Source of the DNA: Methylomarinum vadi
GTDB taxonomy: Bacteria > Pseudomonadota > Gammaproteobacteria > Methylococcales > Methylomonadaceae
DNA: 64,000 nt
Direction: 5' to 3'
NCBI RefSeq assembly: GCF_000733935.1
Contig: NZ_JPON01000001.1
Location: forward strand, 2,216,501 to 2,280,500
Shown: positions 30,465 through 39,721 of the stretch, piece by piece
Numbering within the stretch: the stretch's first letter is position 1
Layout: each line of letters opens with the position of its first letter
Translations under genes and position numbers: made by a program
The notes under the pieces: model-generated
Databases searched by the model: none
What the model was told of the DNA's origin: nothing
The model's input: the letters and a program-made list of their open reading frames with translations, nothing else

Positions 30465-30871
30465 AAACTCATTCCATTCCGAACCATTCCGGCCCCGCGA
30501 TCTATGTCCGCGGCTTTTTCCTCGCCCTGTTGTTGACGGTGCTTGCCTTCGGCATTGTCATATACGGCGCCGATATTCCTTTCAGTCCCGGCGAATCCGT
30601 GTCCGATACCGCATCCTATGGTGATGTCATAAACTCCGGAAGAATACCGCTCGATTATATTGTCATCGGCATTTCAATCCTCGCAATCGTGCAAATTCTG
30701 GTACACCTGCGTTTTTTTCTGCACTTGAATTTTTCGTCCGGACAAATCTGGAACGTCCAGGCATTTGCCTTTACCCTACTGATCACTTTGATCATGGCAG
30801 GAGGTACGCTTTGGATCATGCATGACACAAGCGTTATGATGATGCCCCATTCAGAGGAGAGCCACAGCTAG
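30461..30871 (+). CDS. cyoD: Ubiquinol oxidase (cytochrome bo3) subunit IV
   Basis: A 136-residue small subunit starting at GTG inside the cyoC stop. It has three membrane segments (about 17-40, 66-85 and 97-118); the motif 'IQILVHLRFFLHLN'-like 'VQILVHLRFFLHLNFSSGQ' is typical of CyoD. It ends the operon. No cyoE (heme O synthase) gene follows, so heme O must be made from a gene elsewhere. Confidence 0.92.
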   Translation: MKTHSIPNHSGPAIYVRGFFLALLLTVLAFGIVIYGADIPFSPGESVSDTASYGDVINSGRIPLDYIVIGISILAIVQILVHLRFFLHLNFSSGQIWNVQAFAFTLLITLIMAGGTLWIMHDTSVMMMPHSEESHS

Positions 30872-30936
30872 CCTCGAACAACGATCAAGTCAGGTCAAAA
30901 AACGTTCGCCTAAGCAAAAAGTTCAAAGGAGAAATT

Positions 30937-31026
30937 CAAAGGGGTCAGAGAAATTCAAAGGGGTCAGACTCTAATACTGCTTACTTAACAATCAAAGGGG
31001 TCACAATCAAAGGGGTCAGACTCGAT
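30937..31026 (+). repeat. Four copies of CAAAGGGGTCAgA next to the RAYT gene
   Basis: Copies start at 30937, 30956, 30993 (ending CACA) and 31008. The last is extended to CAAAGGGGTCAGACTCGAT, the exact reverse complement of the other end at 31793-31811. Such repeats are the usual targets or ends of REP-associated tyrosine transposases. Confidence 0.8.
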
Positions 31027-31033
31027 TGGATGG

Positions 31034-31735
31034 TTATTTTCTAGCTTTTTTAGAGCGCCTATTGCCACCTCTCGGCTTCGGTTTTGCCTGCCGCTGCAAC
31101 AATCGCTCAACTTCCTCTTGAAATCTTCCACCTCCCAAAACCCAAGCCTTATTGGTGGCATCTCGTATCTCTTTGATCGTCGATTCGGTAACATGTTGCT
31201 CAAATAATTCCTGGTAAACCTCTTGTCGTTTTGTCGCATCGTTTCCCAGTGCGAGATACAGCGGGTGTGGAGACAATAAAGCGTTTTCTTTTCCGAACGC
31301 ATTGAAGTGATAGCTCGACCATGGATAGTCACCAGGATGTCTCACCATTCCAGCACGCACAGGATTCAGCTCTATATAGCGACTGCACACCAACAAATAT
31401 TGGTCGCTATCCAATACAGTCGCTTTATAACGCCCCTCCCATAAAGTCCCGGTCCGTTGATATTGCCGATTGAAGTATTGCACATAATAGCGGCCAAGCA
31501 TTTGCATGACTTTACCGATAGCGCCCGTGTGATGAGGTGTGATCAATAAATGGACATGATTTGTCATCAAGACATAGGCATGAAGATCGCATTCGTACTT
31601 CTGGCAAGCGGCATTGAGCTTTTCCAGATAAAACTGATAATCCTCATCGGCCACGAAAATGACAGACCGATTATTTCCGCGTTGAATAACATGCTGTGGT
31701 TGACCCGGTAGGTCAAATCGAGGAAGACGCGCCAT
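31034..31735 (-). CDS. REP-associated tyrosine transposase (RAYT, transposase 17)
   Basis: A 233-residue intact Y1 HUH transposase-like protein. The metal-binding H60-V-H62 lies in 'LMTNHVHLLITP', and the helix 'GRYYVQYFNRQYQRTGTLWEGRYK' carries the likely catalytic tyrosine. The C-terminus is basic (PKPRGGNRRSKKARK). It sits between inverted copies of the 19-base repeat, which fits a RAYT that moves or maintains REP-like repeats. It starts shortly after cyoD in a convergent orientation. Confidence 0.88.
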   Translation of the reverse strand: MARLPRFDLPGQPQHVIQRGNNRSVIFVADEDYQFYLEKLNAACQKYECDLHAYVLMTNHVHLLITPHHTGAIGKVMQMLGRYYVQYFNRQYQRTGTLWEGRYKATVLDSDQYLLVCSRYIELNPVRAGMVRHPGDYPWSSYHFNAFGKENALLSPHPLYLALGNDATKRQEVYQELFEQHVTESTIKEIRDATNKAWVLGGGRFQEEVERLLQRQAKPKPRGGNRRSKKARK

Positions 31736-31792
31736 AATTTTGCTGAGAAACGAATTTGAACTGACTGCATTTTAGTCTAAAAGGAAAAAACT

Positions 31793-31811
31793 ATCGAGTC
31801 TGACCCCTTTG
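31793..31811 (-). repeat. Inverted end repeat of the RAYT element
   Basis: ATCGAGTCTGACCCCTTTG is the perfect reverse complement of 31008-31026. The two copies bracket the transposase gene and define a unit of about 0.8 kb. Confidence 0.8.
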
Positions 31812-32101
31812 GTTTTCGGTTTAGAAGCTGTCGGCTTTGTGCCGAGCCCCTCCGGCGAAGCCTCGGCGAATCCCGTTTTGATAATGAAATGAGTAATAAT
31901 TACTCGGTGGCCGACCCCAGCTTATAACTATTATTGTCAGGCAAATTCGCCCTGATAACCTGATATTACCGGTGTTTTCGGGCAAATTTGCCAGCATATT
32001 CCAATATCAGGTCATTTTGCCCTGATAAGTTGATATTTACCGGCAAATCTGTCAAATTTACCTGATATTATTGAGCATCAGCATATTTGTTAGCCAAAAT
32101 A
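31812..32101. other. Repeat-rich leader of the integrase gene
   Basis: No gene is present. Two 24-25-base imperfect direct repeats (31949-31972 and 32019-32043, sharing GCCCTGATAA and TTGATATT/ACCGG-type ends) lie just before the integrase. ACCTGATATTA occurs again at 32060-32070, and an inverted AATATCAGG at 32003-32011. They may be integrase binding sites (attI-like), operators, or both. No standard GTTRRRY core site stands out. Confidence 0.55.
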
Positions 32102-33088
32102 ATGTCAACCACTAAAAATGCCAAATTGCTAGACGAAGTAAGAAACGTTATGCGTTTGAAGCACTACTCCATCCATACGGAAAGGACCTACTGCGACTGG
32201 ATTAAACAGTATGTAAAATTTCATAAGATGCATGATCGCTCCGAGTTAATGACTAGCCCTGAAAGTAAGGTTGAGGAATTTCTCAGTAATTTGGCCATTC
32301 GGCGTAATGTTGCTGTTTCCACCCAAAATCAGGCAATGAATGCGCTGGTGTTTCTTTATAAGCAAGTACTGGAAGCGCCATTGCAAAAAACAGTCGACGC
32401 CGTGCGCTCCAGTAAAAATCGCAAAATTCCGGTCGTTCTGAGTCAGGATGAAGTCAAACTGATTATCACCTTGCTGGAAGGCGTCCCTCGATTGGTCGTC
32501 AAATTATTATATGGCAGCGGACTACGCATAACCGAAGCGCTTCGATTACGCGTTCAAGACATCGATTTCGAATATAAGCAACTGACTGTGCGCTCTGGAA
32601 AAGGTAACAAGGACCGCGTCACGACATTTCCAAGTAGCCTGGAAACCGAATTGAAACTCCATTTACAGCGCGTCAAATTAGTCCATGAACAGGATCTGTC
32701 CGCCGGATACGGTGCAGTGTATTTGCCCCATGCGTTAAATAAAAAATATCCGCATGCCGAGAAAGAATGGGGCTGGCAATATGCGTTTCCTGCCAGAACA
32801 TTGTCGACTGACCCTAGATCCGGTGTCACCCGCCGCCATCATATCGATCAGTCTGTTATAAATAAATCCATTAAAGGGGCTGTGCGCCGATTAAATATTA
32901 CCAAGCGCGTCAGTGCCCATACCTTCCGTCACAGTTTCGCCACACATCTGTTGCAGCGCGGCACGGATATACGCACCATTCAAGCGTTGCTTGGGCATAA
33001 CGATCTGGAAACGACGATGATTTACACTCATGTGCTAAACCAGGGTGGCCAGGGTACCGTCAGTCCGTTGGATGATTTGGATTTGTGA
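32102..33088 (+). CDS. intI: Integron integrase (IntI-type tyrosine recombinase)
   Basis: A 328-residue tyrosine recombinase with '[10 protein letters not shown]', '[29 protein letters not shown]' and the nucleophile tyrosine in '[12 protein letters not shown]'. Between them lies the extra patch specific to integron integrases ('[10 protein letters not shown]', '[13 protein letters not shown]'). IntI enzymes move gene cassettes at attC and attI sites. No cassette or attC array is visible, so it stands alone. The ATG at 32102 is preferred over a TTG at 32087. Confidence 0.92.
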   Translation: MSTTKNAKLLDEVRNVMRLKHYSIHTERTYCDWIKQYVKFHKMHDRSELMTSPESKVEEFLSNLAIRRNVAVSTQNQAMNALVFLYKQVLEAPLQKTVDAVRSSKNRKIPVVLSQDEVKLIITLLEGVPRLVVKLLYGSGLRITEALRLRVQDIDFEYKQLTVRSGKGNKDRVTTFPSSLETELKLHLQRVKLVHEQDLSAGYGAVYLPHALNKKYPHAEKEWGWQYAFPARTLSTDPRSGVTRRHHIDQSVINKSIKGAVRRLNITKRVSAHTFRHSFATHLLQRGTDIRTIQALLGHNDLETTMIYTHVLNQGGQGTVSPLDDLDL

Positions 33089-34556
<1,468 letters not shown>

Positions 34557-34603
34557 AGATTTTAAGTCTTTAGCCGAATAGGCCTTGTGTTTTAAGAGAG
34601 TAT

Positions 34604-36133
34604 CTACGATGGCGCCTCTTCATTCTCCTGCAATTCCCGCCAAAACTCCCCCTGTTTTCGTATCCCAATCACCTTCTGCGCGGCCTGCACGCCGGAAACG
34701 CTGACGCCGTAGACGCCGCCGCCGGGCGAGGTCCAATGGCCGGCGAAGTACAGGCCTTTGAGCGGAGACTGGTTGGAAATGCGGGCCGGACCGACCTGGT
34801 CGGGAGAGACGTCCCAACCGTAGGCGGCGCCTTGGTAGTTTTGCGTGTAACGCCGCATCGTCGCCGGCGAACCGCCTTCGATAAACAGAATATGTTGTTG
34901 CAGGCCGGGAACATAGTGTTCGGCGATTTCCAGCATCTTGCTCATATAGCCGGCTTTGGCCTGTTTCCACGTTTCGGCCGCCTGATACGGCAGCAGCGTC
35001 GTCAGCATCAATAGGTGCTGGCCGGGCGGCGCCAATTCCGGGTCGATCAGCGTCGGCGCGGTGATGCTGAGCCAGGTAATGTCGCCGGCGGCGGTGCGGG
35101 CGAAGTTATGGTCGTGGTCGACAGCGCGATAACAAAACGACTCGTGAGCGAGGTTCATCGCCGCCAGATCGAGATCGGTGGCAATGTAGACGACAAAGAT
35201 CGACAGCGAGTGCCGCATCTTCTTGATACGCCGGATATAGCGCGGCGGAAAGTGCTGCTCGCCAACCATCTCGCAGACGGTATGGCGAATATCGGCATTG
35301 GAAATGACCACCGGCGCCGACAGGCGCTGGCCTCCGGCCACGACGCCGAAGACCCGGCCGTCCTCGACCAGGATCTTTTCGGCCTTCGCCCGGAAGCGAA
35401 TCTCGCCGCCGTGTTTTCTAAAACCGTGGACCAGCGTGTCGGCCAATTGCTGAAAACCGCCCTGACAATAATAGGCGCCGTCGACCATGTAGCCGATCAG
35501 CATCGTCGACCAGTAGACGAAGGATACTTGCGAAGGCGGCAGGCCCAGATAGGGCCAATTGCTGGCGAACAAGGCCAGCAGTTTCGGTTCCTTGATGAAC
35601 TTGCTGGCGACCTCGGCCAGCGTCGCCTTACGGTATTCGAAAAGCGCCGGCAGCAATTGTAGCGCCCGCTCGTGGTCGAGCTCGGCTATCATCTCGTCGG
35701 CCACGGTGATTTCTTGGGCCACTTGCAGGCACAACCGGGTCAGTTCTTCCAGGCCCCGGCGCTCCTCGGGAAATCGTTGTCCCAGCTGGGCGACGAAGGC
35801 CTCGATCGTTTGCGGCAGAGCGGCATCGAAACCCGGATAATAGGCGTGGCTGAACGGATCGACTGGAATAAAGCGAATCTCTTTGTCCACCTCCAGTGCC
35901 CGCAATACCTTGTGGATGATCTGGCCGCCGCGATAACCGGCTGGGCCGCAGCCGCTGATCAAATGCACGCCGGCGTCGAAGCGGTATTTCTTGCGCTTGA
36001 AACCGTGGGCGTAACCGCCGGGGCGGTCGTGGCTTTCCAGCACCAGCACCGCCTTGCCGGCTCTGGCCAGCAATCCGGCGGCGGTGAGTCCGCCGATGCC
36101 GCTGCCGATGACGATGACATCGTATTCCGTCAC
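34604..36133 (-). CDS. FAD-dependent phytoene desaturase-like oxidoreductase
   Basis: A 509-residue flavoprotein of the CrtI/amine-oxidase group. The dinucleotide-binding motif 'YDVIVIGSGIGGLTAAGLLARAGKAVLVLESHDRPGGYAHGF' is at the N-terminus and 'GLYFAGHWTSPGGGVYGVSVSGVQAA' at the C-terminus. It may desaturate or otherwise oxidise the polyene product. The GTG at 36133 overlaps the thioesterase stop (GTGA). It is the last gene of the pigment cluster before the IS110 element. Confidence 0.85.
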   Translation of the reverse strand: MTEYDVIVIGSGIGGLTAAGLLARAGKAVLVLESHDRPGGYAHGFKRKKYRFDAGVHLISGCGPAGYRGGQIIHKVLRALEVDKEIRFIPVDPFSHAYYPGFDAALPQTIEAFVAQLGQRFPEERRGLEELTRLCLQVAQEITVADEMIAELDHERALQLLPALFEYRKATLAEVASKFIKEPKLLALFASNWPYLGLPPSQVSFVYWSTMLIGYMVDGAYYCQGGFQQLADTLVHGFRKHGGEIRFRAKAEKILVEDGRVFGVVAGGQRLSAPVVISNADIRHTVCEMVGEQHFPPRYIRRIKKMRHSLSIFVVYIATDLDLAAMNLAHESFCYRAVDHDHNFARTAAGDITWLSITAPTLIDPELAPPGQHLLMLTTLLPYQAAETWKQAKAGYMSKMLEIAEHYVPGLQQHILFIEGGSPATMRRYTQNYQGAAYGWDVSPDQVGPARISNQSPLKGLYFAGHWTSPGGGVYGVSVSGVQAAQKVIGIRKQGEFWRELQENEEAPS

Positions 36134-36552
36134 GGCTTCGTCAGTCCCAGTTTTTCCCACAGAATCGCCGGCGATTCGTAACACATCTCCCCGCTGCCGA
36201 TATCCACCGCAACCTGGTAAGTATGGCCGCGGGTCAGGCGCGCGCCGGTCTCTTTGTCGATGACCTGGTAATTCATGCGCAGGCGGTTTTCCCATTCGCT
36301 GATTTCGGCATGTACTATCAATTTCTGGCCGAATTTGGCCGGCTTGGCGTAGCGCACACGCAGGTCGATGACCGGCCAGGCATAGCCGGATTCGCGCATC
36401 TGCATATAGTTGTAGCCGATCTTGTCGAGCAAGGCGCAGCGCGCGATTTCGAAATATTTGACGTAATTTCCGTGCCAGACGATCTCCATCAGGTCGACGT
36501 CGAAAAACTGCACTTCGACTTCGACCTCGCAGGTAACGATACCTTTAGTCAT
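36130..36552 (-). CDS. Hotdog-fold acyl thioesterase (aryl-polyene cluster)
   Basis: A 140-residue protein of the 4-hydroxybenzoyl-CoA thioesterase type, with the signature 'FDVDLMEIVWHGNYVKYFEIAR' including the active-site Asp. It corresponds to the ApeK-like thioesterase of aryl-polyene clusters and may release product or clear stalled intermediates from ACP. It overlaps both neighbours by a few bases, so translation is coupled. Confidence 0.85.
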   Translation of the reverse strand: MTKGIVTCEVEVEVQFFDVDLMEIVWHGNYVKYFEIARCALLDKIGYNYMQMRESGYAWPVIDLRVRYAKPAKFGQKLIVHAEISEWENRLRMNYQVIDKETGARLTRGHTYQVAVDIGSGEMCYESPAILWEKLGLTKP

Positions 36553-38074
36553 ACAACCTCCATTGGCGCTTGCGGATCAATTGCAGACACAGGCGCAGTT
36601 CCTTTTCCAGGGCGCGGTCGCTTTCCAGCAAAGGGAACTTGTCCCTGACTTGGGCCATCGTCTCACTCAAAGCCGAGCTCAAACTTCCCCTATCGCCGCG
36701 CAGTTCGACGCCCTGCACTGCCGCCAGCAGCATCGCCGCCGCCGCCTGCTCGGTCAGCTTGATGACGCGCATGCAATCGCGCGCGGCGATCGTGCCCATG
36801 CTAACCTTGTCCTGATTGTGACACTCGGTCGAGCGGGAAAACACGCTCGCCGGCAGGGTCAATTTGAGGGCCTCCGCCGTCCAGGCCGAGACGGCGATCT
36901 GCACGGCCTTGAAGCCGTGGTTCAGCATCGCCTGCTCGCCCTTGGCGGCTGATAGGTTGGCCGGCAGGCCGTGATTGAACTTGGGGTCCATCAACTGCGC
37001 CATTTGCCGGTCCAACAAGTCGGCCAGATTGGCCACCGCCGTTTTCAGGCTATCCATCGCGAAAGCGATATGGCCGCCGTAGAAATGGCCGCCGTGCAGC
37101 ACATGCTCGCCCTCGGCGTCGATGATCGGATTGTCGTTGGCGCTGTTCAACTCGTTCTCGACGAACTGTCGCAGCCACGGCAGCGAATCTTCCAGCACGC
37201 CGATCACATGCGGCGCGCAGCGCAGCGAATAACGGTCCTGCAGCCGGGCGTCGTTGCGCGGCGTATCGGTCTCTATGTGCAAGTCGTCTCGGATGCGCGC
37301 CGCGACCTTGATCTGGCCGGCATGCGGTTTGACCGAAAACAGTTTGGCGTCGAAATGGTAAGCGTTGCCGTTCAACGCGATCGAGGCCAGGCTGGTGATG
37401 CGGGTACACAGCGCAGACAAATAACTAGCGCGCCGATAGGCTAGACAGGCCACCGCGGTCATCGCCGCAGTACCATTCATGATCGCCAGCCCTTCTTTCG
37501 GTTTCAGCACCAGCGCTTCGATGTTCAGTTTTGCCAACACTTGCGCGGCCGGGAACGTTTCACCTCGATACAACACCTCTCGCTCCCCGGCCAGCACCGC
37601 AGCCAAATAGGACAACGGCGTCAAATCACCACTGGCCCCGACCGATCCCTCTTGCGGAATCAACGGCAACACGTCGTGTTCCAACAAGTCGGCGATCCGC
37701 TGAAGCAAGGCATAGCGTACGCCGGAATAGCCCTGAGCCAAGCTGTTAAGGCGCACCGCCAGAATCGCCCGGGTCTGTTGCGAATCGAAATATTCGCCCA
37801 ATCCGCAGCCGTGAAACGTATAAAGATGTTTCGGCAATTCGCCGACCTTGTCCAGCGGAATCGACACCGAGCAGGAATCGCCGTATCCGGTCGTGACGCC
37901 GTAGACGTAGCCTTCCTCGCGCAGCAGCGTTTCGATAAAACGGGCGCCTCGGTCGATGCGTTCGACAAAGGCCGGCGCGTCGCTCAGTTGCAGCCGCGCG
38001 GCGCCGTCGGCCACCCGGCAAATGTCCTCGATCGTCAGCCTGTCTCCATCGACCAGCACGGTTTGTCTAGTCAT
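36545..38074 (-). CDS. Aromatic amino acid ammonia-lyase (HAL/TAL family)
   Basis: A 509-residue lyase with the MIO-forming triad A147-S148-G149 in 'GSVGASGDLTPLSYLAAVL' and 'YGVTTGYGDS' carrying the catalytic tyrosine. It is in a pigment cluster, not next to hut genes, so it probably makes the aryl starter (coumarate-type acid from tyrosine) rather than urocanate. The selectivity pair is Phe87-His88 ('LYTFHGCGLG'), unlike the SH of HAL, HL of TAL or FL of PAL. The ATG at 38074 overlaps the acyltransferase stop. Confidence 0.88.
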   Translation of the reverse strand: MTRQTVLVDGDRLTIEDICRVADGAARLQLSDAPAFVERIDRGARFIETLLREEGYVYGVTTGYGDSCSVSIPLDKVGELPKHLYTFHGCGLGEYFDSQQTRAILAVRLNSLAQGYSGVRYALLQRIADLLEHDVLPLIPQEGSVGASGDLTPLSYLAAVLAGEREVLYRGETFPAAQVLAKLNIEALVLKPKEGLAIMNGTAAMTAVACLAYRRASYLSALCTRITSLASIALNGNAYHFDAKLFSVKPHAGQIKVAARIRDDLHIETDTPRNDARLQDRYSLRCAPHVIGVLEDSLPWLRQFVENELNSANDNPIIDAEGEHVLHGGHFYGGHIAFAMDSLKTAVANLADLLDRQMAQLMDPKFNHGLPANLSAAKGEQAMLNHGFKAVQIAVSAWTAEALKLTLPASVFSRSTECHNQDKVSMGTIAARDCMRVIKLTEQAAAAMLLAAVQGVELRGDRGSLSSALSETMAQVRDKFPLLESDRALEKELRLCLQLIRKRQWRLYD

Positions 38075-38990
38075 TTTCGTCCATCCAGAAATCATAAAAA
38101 TTGAACCATTGCAGCGGTTCTTTCAAACAGTATTGCTGCAGGCGGTCGGCAAAATCCTGGGCATACCGCTGCAGCGCTTCCTCGCGTTGTTTTCTCGGCA
38201 ATGTCACGGCATCGCTGAAATGATCGAAATAAATGACATGCCTGTCTCGTCGCTTCAAGCAAAACAAGGTATAAACCGGGCATTTCAACAGCGATGCCAA
38301 AATGAACGGCCCTTGCGGAAACAATGCCTGCTTACCCAAGAACTCGGCCCGGCTTACCCGGCTCTGGCCGCTGACCGGCGTCCGGTCGGCGGCGATAACG
38401 ACCAGCTCGCCGGCCTCGATCTTGTCTTGCAGCAGCATCGCGGTGGCCGAATTGATTTCGGTCACCTGCAACAGATTCATGCGTCCCGGCTTGGCGTAAC
38501 GGTTCAGCAAGGTGTTGAATTTCTCCGCATGTTTGGTGTGGACCAGCACGTTGACCGTCACTTTTTTGCCCAAGTAGGCGATCACCCGGCCGACTTCCAG
38601 GTTACCCAGATGAGACCCCAGAATCAGCAATCCTTGGCCCCGACTGGCATGCTCTTGTATCGCCTCGCGACCGTAGTGGTCGACGTCCTTAAGAGTGATC
38701 GCACCGCTCCAGGCCGCCAGTTTGTCGATGATGGCGTTGGCAAAGCTAATGAAATGCAGGTAACTGCCGTACAGGCCGGTGCTGAGCGAATTTTCCGGCA
38801 AATAGGCCCACACCCGTTGTAGATAATTCCGGCTGGCCCGCCGCCCCTTGCGATTGATCAGCCAGTAATAGCTGACCACCGGATAGAGGAAGATTTGCAG
38901 CACGCCGCGCCCGAACCACAAATAGATCTTTAACAATGCCTGCATGCCCCAGACGATGCCGCGCTCCTCCAACTGTGCCCAATGTTTCAT
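38067..38990 (-). CDS. LpxL-like lysophospholipid acyltransferase
   Basis: A 307-residue protein of the lauroyl/HtrB-type acyltransferase family, with an N-terminal hydrophobic segment (about 17-38) and the motif 'GLLILGSHLGNLEVGR' (H-x4-E). In aryl-polyene clusters this activity and the glycosyltransferase are often fused (ApeJ-like); here they are two genes. It likely links the polyene to a membrane anchor. The ATG overlaps the glycosyltransferase stop (ATGA). Confidence 0.85.
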   Translation of the reverse strand: MKHWAQLEERGIVWGMQALLKIYLWFGRGVLQIFLYPVVSYYWLINRKGRRASRNYLQRVWAYLPENSLSTGLYGSYLHFISFANAIIDKLAAWSGAITLKDVDHYGREAIQEHASRGQGLLILGSHLGNLEVGRVIAYLGKKVTVNVLVHTKHAEKFNTLLNRYAKPGRMNLLQVTEINSATAMLLQDKIEAGELVVIAADRTPVSGQSRVSRAEFLGKQALFPQGPFILASLLKCPVYTLFCLKRRDRHVIYFDHFSDAVTLPRKQREEALQRYAQDFADRLQQYCLKEPLQWFNFYDFWMDEND

Positions 38991-39721
38991 CGCAAGTGCC
39001 TCAACAACAATATTGGTAGCCGCGGCAACATGGCGAAGAACAATTGCGCATGCTTGCGGGAAATCAGCAGATTGTCCTTGAGCAATTGAAAATGCGACAC
39101 GCCGTCCAACGGATACTGCACCTCGGTATCGAGATTGATCACCTCGACACCCTGCCAATACAGGCGTACGGCGATTTCGATGTCGAAATCCATGCGCCGC
39201 CCCAATCTTACCGAATGCAACAATTTATCGACCGGCGCCAGCGGATAACAACGGAAACCGCACATGCCGTCGGCGATCGCCAAGGACAGCGTGTTGATCC
39301 AAATCCACAAATTGGTGAACTGGCGGCCGTACAATCGCCCTTTCGGCACCGTTGCATCGAACCGCGGCTCGCCCAGGATCAGCTTCTCCGGCTGTCGTTC
39401 GGCTGCCTCTAAGAAACGCGGGATATCGTCCAGTTTGTGCTGGCCGTCGGCGTCGACTTGCAGGGCATGCGAATGGCCGTCGGCGATTGCCCGGCGCAAG
39501 CCGGTCATGACCGCGGCGCCCTTGCCGCCGTTTTCAGTCCGTTCCAGCAGCGTGATCCAGTCTTGTTCCCGCTCAGCCAGTTCCCCGAGTACTTGCGTGC
39601 AGGCCGCAGAACTGCCGTCGTTGACCAAATAACAAGGCAAACCATATGGTTTCAGCTGCGAAACGACCCGGCCGATGGCCTCCTGGTGATTGTAGACGGG
39701 AATGATCACGCAGTATTTCAT
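38987..39721 (-). CDS. Family 2 glycosyltransferase
   Basis: A 244-residue GT-A fold glycosyltransferase, with 'CVIIPVYNHQEAIGRVV', 'LVNDGSS' and the metal-binding 'VDADGQHKLDDIP'. It has no clear membrane segment except a C-terminal hydrophobic patch. It probably adds a sugar during assembly of the polyene lipid. The ATG at 39721 overlaps the stop of the AMP-ligase gene. Confidence 0.88.
   Translation of the reverse strand: MKYCVIIPVYNHQEAIGRVVSQLKPYGLPCYLVNDGSSAACTQVLGELAEREQDWITLLERTENGGKGAAVMTGLRRAIADGHSHALQVDADGQHKLDDIPRFLEAAERQPEKLILGEPRFDATVPKGRLYGRQFTNLWIWINTLSLAIADGMCGFRCYPLAPVDKLLHSVRLGRRMDFDIEIAVRLYWQGVEVINLDTEVQYPLDGVSHFQLLKDNLLISRKHAQLFFAMLPRLPILLLRHLR

Noticed and set aside
34736-36263. 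Long forward-strand open frames opposite the FAD enzyme and thioesterase
   Set aside because: They are antisense to genes with clear protein motifs and reflect GC-rich codon use.
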